This document shows, one piece after another, positions 54,782-63,206 of a stretch of DNA of 64,000 bases. The notes below the pieces were generated by a model that searched no databases, was not told the DNA's origin, and saw only the letters and a program-made list of their open reading frames with translations. The stretch spans positions 124,001 through 188,000 of the forward strand of contig NZ_CP114598.1 in the NCBI RefSeq assembly GCF_030848305.1, read 5' to 3'. Made by a program: the position numbers and the translations under genes. Each line of letters starts with the position of its first letter. Positions within the stretch are counted from its first letter, which is position 1. This stretch comes from Akkermansia muciniphila. GTDB taxonomy: Bacteria; Verrucomicrobiota; Verrucomicrobiia; Verrucomicrobiales; Akkermansiaceae.

Positions 54782-56005
54782 ATGAATACGGTTTTAATCA
54801 TTGGAGCAGGCGGCGTTGGACATGTGGTAGCCAATAAATGCGCCCAGCTGCCGGACATTTTTCAAAGCATTCATCTGGCCTCCCGCACGAAAAGCAAATG
54901 CGATGCCGTTGCGGAGGACGTACGCTCCAGAACGGGCGTCAGCATCACTACCCATTCCGTAGATGCGGACGACGTGCCCGCTACCGTGACCCTCATCCGG
55001 GAAATCAAGCCGCAGCTGCTGATCAACGTGGCCCTGCCCTACCAGGACCTCACCCTGATGGAAGCCTGCCTGGAAACCGGCGTCAACTACCTGGATACCG
55101 CCAACTATGAACCCCGTGACGTAGCCAAATTCGAATACTCCTGGCAATGGGCGTACCAGGAGCAATTCCGCAACGCCGGGCTTTTCGCCCTGCTGGGTTC
55201 CGGCTTTGACCCCGGCGTCACCAATGTCTTTACGGCATGGGCCCTCAAGCATCACTTTGATGAAATCCATACGCTGGACATCATTGACGTCAATGGCGGC
55301 AATCATGGCAAGGCTTTCGCCACCAACTTCAACCCGGAAATCAACATCCGGGAAGTAACGGCGCCCTGCCGCCACTGGGAAGAAGGAGCCTTCCGGGAAA
55401 CCGCCCCCATGAGCATGCACCGGAGTTTCGCCTGCCCGCAGGAAGTGGGCACCTATGAAATCTACCGCATGTACCATGAAGAAATGGAAAGCCTGGTCAA
55501 GCACATCCCCACCATCCGCCGGGCTCAATTCTGGATGTCCTTCTCACCGAACTACCTCAAGCACCTGGAAGTGCTTCAGAACGTGGGCATGACCCGCATT
55601 GACCCGGTCATGTACAACGGAGTTGAAATCATCCCGCTGCAATTCCTCAAGGCCGTACTGCCGGACCCCGGGGACCTGGGCAAGACGACCAGGGGAAAAA
55701 CCTGCATCGGCAACGTCATCACCGGAATCAAGGACGGCCAATTCAAGGCTGTGTACATTTACAACATTTGCGACCATGAACAATGTTTTGAAGAAGTAGG
55801 TTCCCAGGCCATTTCCTATACCACCGGGGTTCCGGCCATGATCGGCGCGGAAATGATCCTTACGGGCAAATGGACTGGCGCGGGAGTCTTCAACATGGAA
55901 CAAAATGATCCGGACCCCTTCATGGACGAACTTAACAAGCGCGGCCTTCCCTGGCACTGCGTGGAGCTCACGGAAGAACAGGCCAAAGCCCTGCAAGTCC
56001 AATAA
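54782..56005 (+). CDS. Carboxynorspermidine synthase (saccharopine dehydrogenase-like)
   Basis: Reductively joins aspartate semialdehyde to putrescine or diaminopropane to give carboxyspermidine, the alternative bacterial route to spermidine. The 407-residue product has a Rossmann motif IIGAGGVGHVVANKC at the start and the family features NVALPYQDLTLMEAC, DTANYE and GSGFDPGVTNVF. The ATG at 54782 is preferred; the frame is open upstream only in non-coding sequence. No carboxyspermidine decarboxylase is adjacent. Confidence 0.85.
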   Translation: MNTVLIIGAGGVGHVVANKCAQLPDIFQSIHLASRTKSKCDAVAEDVRSRTGVSITTHSVDADDVPATVTLIREIKPQLLINVALPYQDLTLMEACLETGVNYLDTANYEPRDVAKFEYSWQWAYQEQFRNAGLFALLGSGFDPGVTNVFTAWALKHHFDEIHTLDIIDVNGGNHGKAFATNFNPEINIREVTAPCRHWEEGAFRETAPMSMHRSFACPQEVGTYEIYRMYHEEMESLVKHIPTIRRAQFWMSFSPNYLKHLEVLQNVGMTRIDPVMYNGVEIIPLQFLKAVLPDPGDLGKTTRGKTCIGNVITGIKDGQFKAVYIYNICDHEQCFEEVGSQAISYTTGVPAMIGAEMILTGKWTGAGVFNMEQNDPDPFMDELNKRGLPWHCVELTEEQAKALQVQ

Positions 56006-56066
56006 TAACCAACGGAAGCCTCATCATCAAGAGCACCCCAAAGAAAAAATGCATAAACAATAATAC

Positions 56067-56399
56067 ATGAAAGCGTACTTTTTTCTGGCGTTGGCTATTG
56101 TGCTGGAAACCGTAGCTACCTCCTTCATGAAAGAAAGCGAACAATTTTCCAAACTCCTGCCTTCCGCAATAACTGTCATTGGATATGCGGGCGCTTTCTA
56201 CTGCCTCAGCCTGGTATTAAAAAATATCCCGGTGGGCATTGCCTACGCCATCTGGTCAGGAATGGGAATTGTGCTGATTTCCATCATTGGATGGACTGTA
56301 TTTAAACAGCACCTGGACTTGCCGGCGATTTCAGGCCTGCTCCTCATCATCGCCGGGGTGCTGGTCATCAACATATTTTCAAACTCCGTCTCCCACTGA
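56067..56399 (+). CDS. Small multidrug resistance (SMR) transporter
   Basis: A 110-residue protein with four membrane helices and the invariant Glu14 that binds cations (LAIVLETVATSFMK). EmrE/SugE-type SMR proteins export quaternary cations or, in MdtIJ, spermidine. It follows the carboxynorspermidine synthase gene by 62 bp on the same strand. Confidence 0.93.
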   Translation: MKAYFFLALAIVLETVATSFMKESEQFSKLLPSAITVIGYAGAFYCLSLVLKNIPVGIAYAIWSGMGIVLISIIGWTVFKQHLDLPAISGLLLIIAGVLVINIFSNSVSH

Positions 56400-56625
56400 T
56401 GGAGAAAAACCGGAAGAGCGCTTCTCTTGCCAGGCAAGGGATGTTTTTTCTTCAGTCAACGGCCGCCGGAATAGGCAAACGCTTCTTTATTGAAAAAGAG
56501 CGAAACTCTTTCGGCGCGCCGTCAGCCAGCCCTCCGCAAGGGAACAGTACCATCGTGCGGTGCTTTTCCGGCGCACGCATAGTTTGCTGGTCGGGAAAAT
56601 AAACGGATTGCAAAAACGGAATGCC

Positions 56626-57609
56626 ATGAAATATCTTGCGCTATTTTTTATTTTTCTATTTCAGGCGGTACAAGCGCAGGACCCCGCCCCATGGAAAATC
56701 GCGATCATCGGCGATACGCATGACTCCCCCAAGCGCATGGAAGGAAGCGAGGGAGTAGCAGTCAACTTTATCAAAACCCTCTATGGGGAAATCCTGAAAC
56801 ACAACGTGGACATGGTCGTCCAGGTAGGGGACATGGCGGATATTGAAGGAAGCGCCCCCGTCAAGGGTCTGTCCAAACGCAAGGAACTCAACAACATTCT
56901 GAGGGAAAAAGGCATCCCCTTTTACGCCGTGCGCGGCAATCATGACTCCCTTCCTTTCCGGGCGGAACAATTCCGGGAACTCTTCCTGCCTACGCGGAAG
57001 CAGGGCGTCCAAGGGCTGGCCACCAGAAAACTGAACTACGGCATCCGCCATAAAAACGCTTCCCTGTATTTCATGGATATTGACCTCACCCCTGACCAGC
57101 TCGTGGACTTCAGCGCATGGGTCAAACGCAACAGAAGCAAGGCCAACACCGTTCCGCGGCACTGCCTGGTTTTCACCCACCGCACCCTGCAGACGCCCAT
57201 GCAATTCCGGGAATGCCTGTGGGGCCGTTACAATGACAGCGCGGCGGAACAGCAAAATATCTTTTACCGTAATCTCCGGGATGCCGGAGTGCGCTTCGTC
57301 GTCACCGGGCACCTGCACGCCCATGACCTGTATGTAATTACCTCCCCGGACGGAAAAAACACCCTTACCTCCCTGATCTGCGCCCCCGCGGGAAACAAGG
57401 TGCTCCCCTTTCCCTTTTTGCCGCCGGCAAAATCCCGGGTAAAAACCCTGCAATACCGCTCCGGCATCACGGCCTACTACATCCTGACCATTTACCCGGA
57501 TTCCATGACCCTAGACACCTACGCCGCCCCCAACAACGGCATTACCGACGAAGGCCCCCAAAGCGGAGAGTTCCACAAATTGAACTCCTATGCAATTCCG
57601 ATGGATTAG
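56626..57609 (+). CDS. Secreted calcineurin-like phosphoesterase
   Basis: A 327-residue metallophosphoesterase with a signal peptide (about 1-18). Metal motifs are IIGDTHD, VQVGDMAD, RGNHDS and a late TGHLHAHD. It acts in the periplasm or outside the cell on an unknown phosphoester. The ATG at 56626 starts the signal peptide; an in-frame ATG at 56560 precedes it. Confidence 0.83.
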   Translation: MKYLALFFIFLFQAVQAQDPAPWKIAIIGDTHDSPKRMEGSEGVAVNFIKTLYGEILKHNVDMVVQVGDMADIEGSAPVKGLSKRKELNNILREKGIPFYAVRGNHDSLPFRAEQFRELFLPTRKQGVQGLATRKLNYGIRHKNASLYFMDIDLTPDQLVDFSAWVKRNRSKANTVPRHCLVFTHRTLQTPMQFRECLWGRYNDSAAEQQNIFYRNLRDAGVRFVVTGHLHAHDLYVITSPDGKNTLTSLICAPAGNKVLPFPFLPPAKSRVKTLQYRSGITAYYILTIYPDSMTLDTYAAPNNGITDEGPQSGEFHKLNSYAIPMD

Positions 57610-57734
57610 AACATACCGCGGCCCCCGTTTCTTTCATAACGCGGCATCCCGGAATCTGCCTGCTCCCGTCTGCCATGCCCCCTGGCGTCCCTGGCGAAAC
57701 AATGAAATTTCCGGGAAGTTTCCAATCCTCCATG

Positions 57735-58109
57735 TTATTTCATATGCCCGGAGCCACGGGACTTGATCTTTCTATCGTGCTGGCGCCCCCGGCCGCCCTT
57801 ATATAAAAACTCCGTTTTTCCATCGCGGCCTACAGTCCGGTCAATCAGGTCTCCGATTTCCTGATCAGCGTACCCGGCCTTTTTAAGATATTTGACCACT
57901 TCACCAGCCTGCCCCGGATAAAAGCGGACCAGCATCTCCACAAACGCAGGCTCCAATCTCTTTTCCAAATGATACTTACCATTGTCATTGCTGTCTTCAT
58001 TACGGTATCCCGATCCACACAGCAGCCGAATTTGGAAATCGTCACGAGATGGCATCGCTGCGGCCCCCAGATGTCCTGCCTGTAAAATGCCGAAAAACTG
58101 AAATGGCAC
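57735..58109 (-). CDS. Possible small hypothetical protein or gene remnant
   Basis: The frame encodes a hydrophilic 124-residue product, with the most protein-like part HLEKRLEPAFVEMLVRFY through DLIDRTVGRDGKT. An ATG at 58055 would give a 106-residue version. In the neighbouring frame, just upstream, a Trp-rich stretch (57845-58330) also looks somewhat protein-like, so this could be a frameshifted remnant of a longer gene. No family is recognised. Confidence 0.4.
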   Translation of the reverse strand: MPFQFFGILQAGHLGAAAMPSRDDFQIRLLCGSGYRNEDSNDNGKYHLEKRLEPAFVEMLVRFYPGQAGEVVKYLKKAGYADQEIGDLIDRTVGRDGKTEFLYKGGRGRQHDRKIKSRGSGHMK

Positions 58110-58380
58110 CGAACTTCCATGATTTCGCGGCCGTCAAGACGTTCCGTTCCCTCTCCCCCTTCTCCATCATGGATGCGCCATGAACATATCCAATCCCACG
58201 ACTGGGGGGAAACGGGCATGTTCCACGTCTGCGGCAACAACCGTACAGGAAAACCATGCGACCTATTAAAAGGATTTTTTATATTGTTAACAACAGTCAC
58301 CATCAGACGCGAATGATATCCCATTGCCATTTTCCATTATTCAACAGCAAAAAATTCTAACATCCCGCAGCCTTTGCCTG

Positions 58381-59769
58381 CTACAAGATTCTGATGCTCT
58401 TCACGCCATAATACATTGCCGCGCCTCTGTTGACGTAGTCTTCCGGGTTTTGAGACAGGTCCACCCAGAAAATGAAAGAGCACCACGGGGAGGGAGGAGA
58501 GAGGGGAGGAACAATGATTTCCTGCATGCCGGCCTTTTTCTGCTCCAGAATCAGGCGGACGCGCTTTTCATGCTGCCCGAACAGAAGCAGATGATCATGA
58601 ATGGTTGAAAAAACACATATTCCGGACAACGCCAGAAAAACAGCCACAGTTATCTGCGGACGGGGCACGGCACCGGGGATGCCGTACCACATACGAAGAA
58701 GGGCCAGCACGCCGATACCGAACAGCAGGGTGGCGGAAAACATGGCATGGTCCGCCGGAATGACGGCGGCGGCGAAAGAAAGAGCCATGGCATAAGACGC
58801 CAGAATATATGCCGCCGCTATTCCAAAGGGAATTTTCCATGCCCGGAAAGAGTTCCGGTCTCTGTGGAATTTTTTCCAGAGAACCCAGGCAGCCGCCACG
58901 CCCAGCAACACCGGAAGAGCCAGGTATTCATGCATCCGGAGCAGGAGCGAAGGGAGAGCTTCCCATCTGCTCCAAAAACCGGAAAGGGGTTCCGCACAGC
59001 CGGGAGTGGCGGAATGCATCCGGGCGGAAATGCCGGGCGCAAGCAGCATGCACAGGGAACCTGCCACCTGAAACGCAAGACCCGCATAAAACCACAGGGG
59101 AAGTTTTTCCTTCCGCACCAGGCGGACAAAGACGAACAAGGCTCCCAGCAACAGCCAGGTTCCCGGAATATTGTTTTCATTGGTCATGCCCGCCGGAAAT
59201 CCCAGAACAGCCGCAGCGGCAAACTTTCCCCAGCCATTGTTCTTTCCGGCATCCCCTTTTCTCCCGGATTCCGCGTCTTCCAGCAAACCGCGGTACAGAC
59301 ACAGAAAGCCCAGCCAGACGGCGGCGCCCCAGGAATAGTTGGTGGCGCCGGAGAGCCAGTAAATCGTGACGCCGGGCCGGGCCGTGCACGTGAACAGGAG
59401 GAGAAGCCCCAATCCGAACAGCCGCACGTCCGGCCAGGAACGGGGATCCACCCTGCACCCGGAAGCCAGATAAAACATCATCAGCGCAAGGCCGACCTGC
59501 ACAAAGGGGTTGATCAACATGAAGAGCCATTTCCCCGCCGTCGCTACGGCAAAGGCCAGGTATTCCCCGATTCTGGGATTCCAGGTCATGTAGGAGGCTA
59601 CGCAGCGTTCCCAAACCATGCTGGAAGAGAAGCAGTGCTCCATGCCCGTCAGGGCATGATGATACGTGTCAGAAGTGAGAGGACTCCACCAGCTGAGCAG
59701 CGCCGTATATAATAAGGCGGCTGCGGTCAGCGCCCAAAACCACACCTTGGACGTGCGGGGGGACATCAT
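58381..59769 (-). CDS. DUF6056-family polytopic membrane protein
   Basis: A 462-residue protein with about ten hydrophobic segments. It resembles DUF6056/GT-C-like proteins with an early membrane-flanking Asp (WWSPLTSDTYHHA), WNPRIGEYLAF and a sugar-transferase-like layout. Function is unproven; it may handle envelope sugars. Its ATG overlaps the ftsZ stop (TGATG), so it is translationally coupled to ftsZ. Confidence 0.78.
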   Translation of the reverse strand: MMSPRTSKVWFWALTAAALLYTALLSWWSPLTSDTYHHALTGMEHCFSSSMVWERCVASYMTWNPRIGEYLAFAVATAGKWLFMLINPFVQVGLALMMFYLASGCRVDPRSWPDVRLFGLGLLLLFTCTARPGVTIYWLSGATNYSWGAAVWLGFLCLYRGLLEDAESGRKGDAGKNNGWGKFAAAAVLGFPAGMTNENNIPGTWLLLGALFVFVRLVRKEKLPLWFYAGLAFQVAGSLCMLLAPGISARMHSATPGCAEPLSGFWSRWEALPSLLLRMHEYLALPVLLGVAAAWVLWKKFHRDRNSFRAWKIPFGIAAAYILASYAMALSFAAAVIPADHAMFSATLLFGIGVLALLRMWYGIPGAVPRPQITVAVFLALSGICVFSTIHDHLLLFGQHEKRVRLILEQKKAGMQEIIVPPLSPPSPWCSFIFWVDLSQNPEDYVNRGAAMYYGVKSIRIL

Positions 59770-61214
59770 CAGCTCGGATCCGGTTTCCTTTTCCGCAGAG
59801 CGGGAGGCAGATCCAGGTCTTCCCCGTCCAGAATGAGAGGACGCACACGGGCAAAAAGGCCGTGGCCCGCACGCTCTTCTTCCCCTTCCTCCGGAGGCAA
59901 GCCCTCTTCCAGTTCCTTGATATCAGGCATCGTGTCTGATTCCAACTCCGCCTCCGTTTCAGAACTTTGCGCAACAGGCGCGGATTCCAGAAGCGTTTCC
60001 TGCGCATCCGGCATATCGGAGACAGGCCTTACAGGCACCAGTTCCTCTTCCAATTCACGTTCATCCCTCTTGGGGACGGGGACAGAAAGGTCCGGCTCCG
60101 GATGCCGTTCCGGTTCGTCAACCGGGGCAGGAGGCGCGGGCTGAATAATAGTTTTTCCCTCTCCGAGGAAAGATTTTTCCTCCGGCACAAGCACTGTCTG
60201 CGGCTCCGCCTCCCGCTGAAACGCAACAGACGGGGAAACAGACGGCTCTACCACAGGCACGACGCCCAGCACGGTCAGGGACAGGCGGTCTTCCGGCTGC
60301 TGCGCCACGGAAGCGCCGATGTGGAGGCGCACGCCCCTTCCCAGGATTTCCGCCACACCGTCCACCAGGTCTTCCAGACGCTGCAGCGTCAGGGAACCTC
60401 CGCCGCGCACCAGAACCAGGACATCGTCCACTTCTCCCAAACGTTTTTCCAGAAAAAGCGGTGAATGACGGACCTGGTCCAATATATCCGCCACGGACGC
60501 ATCCGCAGACGCTTCACCCACGCCAAAGGTGCAAATCCCTTTTCCCGTTCCGGCTACGCTGAGCAGGTCGTCCAGCCCCACCCGAAGCAGAGTTCCGGAA
60601 GAATTCAACAGAGACGGCACAATAAGCACGGCGCGGGCAATAAGGGCATTAACCACGGAAAAGGCTTCCAGCACCCCCTTGTCAGGGTCTATGAGGCTTT
60701 CCATGGCGTCATTATCAAACCGCAGCACCATGTCGGAATACAGGGCAAGCCGGGCCAAAGCTTCATCCGCCTGGGCAGCGCGCCGTTCCCCTTCAAACCT
60801 GAAGGGACGGATGACAACGCTGACGACATAAGCCCCCTGCTCCTTGGCCAGGCGGGCCGCTTCCGGAGCTACGCCGGACCCCGTTCCCCCTCCCAGCCCG
60901 GCGACAAGAACAGTCAACGCGCTGCCTTCCAAAGCACGGAGAATGGAAGATTCGCTTTCACAGGCCGCCTGAGTTCCTACGGAGGCATCTCCGCCGGAAC
61001 CGAGTCCCCTGGTAAGCCTGGCGCCCAAATGGACCTTGCACGGAACGGCTGAGGCGTTCAATAGCCGGGCATCAAGATTCATGGCGCAAACGGAAACTGG
61101 CTGGGGAGCCAGCAGCAGCACTTCCTCCATTACCTTGGTTCCTGCGGCCCCAATGCCGCACAGGCAGATTTTTCCGGGCAGGCCGGACGGCCCCTGGGGA
61201 GAAATTTCCAGCAT
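59769..61214 (-). CDS. ftsZ: Cell-division GTPase FtsZ, divergent
   Basis: The tubulin-like ring protein. The ATG at 61214 gives 481 residues. T4 is GLGGGTGSG (107-114), and MNLDARLL and TRGLGSGG match T2/T3. Two catalytic regions deviate: the T1 loop is GIGAAGTKV instead of the usual GVGGGGGN(A), and the synergy (T7) loop reads LRVGLDDL where most FtsZ have (I)NLDFADV, losing the first conserved Asp and Asn. A long acidic linker (about 340-465) ends in LDLPPALRKRKP, a conserved C-terminal peptide for FtsA binding. It follows ftsA by 25 bp. Confidence 0.88.
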   Translation of the reverse strand: MLEISPQGPSGLPGKICLCGIGAAGTKVMEEVLLLAPQPVSVCAMNLDARLLNASAVPCKVHLGARLTRGLGSGGDASVGTQAACESESSILRALEGSALTVLVAGLGGGTGSGVAPEAARLAKEQGAYVVSVVIRPFRFEGERRAAQADEALARLALYSDMVLRFDNDAMESLIDPDKGVLEAFSVVNALIARAVLIVPSLLNSSGTLLRVGLDDLLSVAGTGKGICTFGVGEASADASVADILDQVRHSPLFLEKRLGEVDDVLVLVRGGGSLTLQRLEDLVDGVAEILGRGVRLHIGASVAQQPEDRLSLTVLGVVPVVEPSVSPSVAFQREAEPQTVLVPEEKSFLGEGKTIIQPAPPAPVDEPERHPEPDLSVPVPKRDERELEEELVPVRPVSDMPDAQETLLESAPVAQSSETEAELESDTMPDIKELEEGLPPEEGEEERAGHGLFARVRPLILDGEDLDLPPALRKRKPDPS

Positions 61215-61239
61215 GGTTGTTAATTTGGATAAAGGTTGA

Positions 61240-62451
61240 TCAGGAGTTCTTCTTTCCGAAGAAGCCCAGCATCCGTCCCAGCCAGCTGCGCTGCTGCGGC
61301 AGCTCGGCATCCAGAATCTGGGCATACCGTATCAGGCCTATGGCCGTGCAGTAGCGCGGATCATCCAGGTAGGAAGGCGCTCCGTTTTTAACCAGCGTAG
61401 GCCGGCTGATGGCCACGCCGAACACGTGGGAGGCCAGTTCCCCCACGCCGCGCATCAGGCTGGCGCCCCCGCACAGGTAAACGCCGTGGCAGCGGTTGCC
61501 CTTGAAGGTGTCCTTGGGCAGGGAGGATTTGACCAGATTGAAAATTTCCAGCAGTCGGGAACGGATGATTTCATTCAGCACATTGCGTTCGATGGCGGCA
61601 TCCTTCATATGCCCGTCTCCACGCACGCGCACCATCTCGTTGGTTTTCCCGGAAAAGCTGTTGGCGTCCCCTTCCGTCTTCTTGAGCAGTTCCGCCTGGG
61701 CCAGAGGGATGCCGGTCATCAGCGTGATGTCGTTGGAAATGTGGTCGCCGCCCAGCGGCACGCATCCGGAGGCCACAAGCTGGCCGTCCAGGTAAAGCAC
61801 ATAGTCCGTCGTGCCCGCACCCATGTCAATAAGCAGGGCGCCTGCCTGTTTGACCTGCCTGTTAAGCACAAACTGGGCCGTGGCAATGGGGGCGAAAACC
61901 ACATCCGCAATATCCAGCGGGACTTCCCGCACGCAACGGAAAGAGTTGGTAATGCGGGATTTGATTCCGTGGATGATATGGCAGTCAATGTCCAGGGTTC
62001 TTCCTGTCAAGCCGGCGGGATTGGTCAGGTTTTCCTGCCCGTCCACGGAAAAGAGACCGGGCACTCGGTGCAGAACGAATTGTTCCGGCCCCAGGGCGAC
62101 GTCCCGGGCGATTTCCGTCACCTCGTCCATATGCTCCTGGGAAATAATGCTTTCATCCGGGGGAAGACGGAACGTTCCCCGGTTGTTCTGCCCCACAATA
62201 TGAGCCCCCGTCACGGACAGATAGACGGTCATGATATCCACGTCCGCATGGTCCTGGGCCATATTCCAGGCGTCGTAAATGCACTGGATGACCTTGGAAG
62301 TGTCTTCAATCTCTCCGCGAACCACGCCCTCGCTAGGAACCTCACCCACGCCGATGATTGTCACGGTCGCATCGGGCTTCACTTCGCCCACGACCATGCA
62401 AGTCTTGCTTGTCCCTATCTCAAGCCCTACGTGAATTTTTGTCTTAGCCAT
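61240..62451 (-). CDS. ftsA: Cell-division protein FtsA
   Basis: An actin-like membrane anchor for FtsZ, 403 residues. The nucleotide-fold motifs are HVGLEIGTSKTCMVV at the start, LIDMGAGTTDYVLY and VYLCGGASLMRGV, and the C-terminal amphipathic helix (SWLGRMLGFFGKK) inserts into the membrane. I use the ATG at 62451. It comes directly before ftsZ. The ftsQ and mur genes of a full dcw cluster are not in this window. Confidence 0.95.
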   Translation of the reverse strand: MAKTKIHVGLEIGTSKTCMVVGEVKPDATVTIIGVGEVPSEGVVRGEIEDTSKVIQCIYDAWNMAQDHADVDIMTVYLSVTGAHIVGQNNRGTFRLPPDESIISQEHMDEVTEIARDVALGPEQFVLHRVPGLFSVDGQENLTNPAGLTGRTLDIDCHIIHGIKSRITNSFRCVREVPLDIADVVFAPIATAQFVLNRQVKQAGALLIDMGAGTTDYVLYLDGQLVASGCVPLGGDHISNDITLMTGIPLAQAELLKKTEGDANSFSGKTNEMVRVRGDGHMKDAAIERNVLNEIIRSRLLEIFNLVKSSLPKDTFKGNRCHGVYLCGGASLMRGVGELASHVFGVAISRPTLVKNGAPSYLDDPRYCTAIGLIRYAQILDAELPQQRSWLGRMLGFFGKKNS

Positions 62452-62566
62452 GAAAATCAAGGAACTATCAACGTCCTCGCACCTGATAGCACATTACTTT
62501 TCATTATTCAAGAAAGCCTGCGCGAACATACGCAGAAAACGCGGTTTTCCTCCGCGCTGCCCCGGT

Positions 62567-63109
62567 TCAAAGGCCTGTGGGATGGCGCACCAGGAAGTGT
62601 CTGGTATTGCGGCCGTCCACTCTCCAGCGGGGGCCTTCTCCGCGGCGCCCGCTTCCCGTAGTGTCAAACCGGAGGCCGCAGATGACCATGAAGACGTGTC
62701 CATTCTTGGCATAAATGGAAATCCAGTCCCCGGCGCCTTTCTGCCCGTAATTCAGGAAAAGCCTGGAATGGCGGGTGGACGTAAGCAGACCGGCTTCCTT
62801 CAGCACAAAGGAAGTGCTGCCGGAACAGTCATAATGGGTATCATGATGCCTCCTGTGCCCCCCGCCCAGCCGGTACGGCTTGTTGACCAGGGAATTGGCC
62901 GCCGCAATGGCGCGCTTGACCTGCGAAGGGGCATTTCTGGGGGGAATGGCTTTCCCGTTGTGAAGCACGGCCGTCTTGCCGGGCACAAAGTGGTAGGCGG
63001 GAAGACGCGCAGGAGCTTCAACTTGTTGCTGGGAGGAGCAGGAAGAGAGAAAAAGGCCGGCCAAAAGGGCGCCAGCCACAGAGAGAGTTTTGTGGGCCGT
63101 AAATGTCAT
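62567..63109 (-). CDS. NlpC/P60-family lipoprotein peptidase
   Basis: A cell-wall hydrolase of 180 residues with a lipobox LSSC (Cys24) and a papain-like catalytic domain: Cys95 in YDCSGS, His138 in NGHVFMVI and a late polar residue region. These enzymes cut peptidoglycan stem peptides. The ATG at 63109 begins the signal peptide; an in-frame ATG at 63172 is earlier. It is 115 bp upstream of ftsA. Confidence 0.82.
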   Translation of the reverse strand: MTFTAHKTLSVAGALLAGLFLSSCSSQQQVEAPARLPAYHFVPGKTAVLHNGKAIPPRNAPSQVKRAIAAANSLVNKPYRLGGGHRRHHDTHYDCSGSTSFVLKEAGLLTSTRHSRLFLNYGQKGAGDWISIYAKNGHVFMVICGLRFDTTGSGRRGEGPRWRVDGRNTRHFLVRHPTGL

Positions 63110-63156
63110 GAGAATTATAAACTGCGGAATTCCCGCCTCCTTGGCAAGAAAATAAA

Positions 63157-63192
63157 TTTCCCCCGTCCACATTACATGGTAGACGGGGGAAA
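63157..63192 (-). terminator. Terminator after the phosphoglucomutase gene
   Basis: On the minus strand TTTCCCCCGTC pairs with GACGGGGGAAA around a 14-base loop, followed by TTTATTTTC. It lies between the mutase stop and the NlpC gene. Confidence 0.8.
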
Positions 63193-63206
63193 GAAATCAG
63201 CAATAT

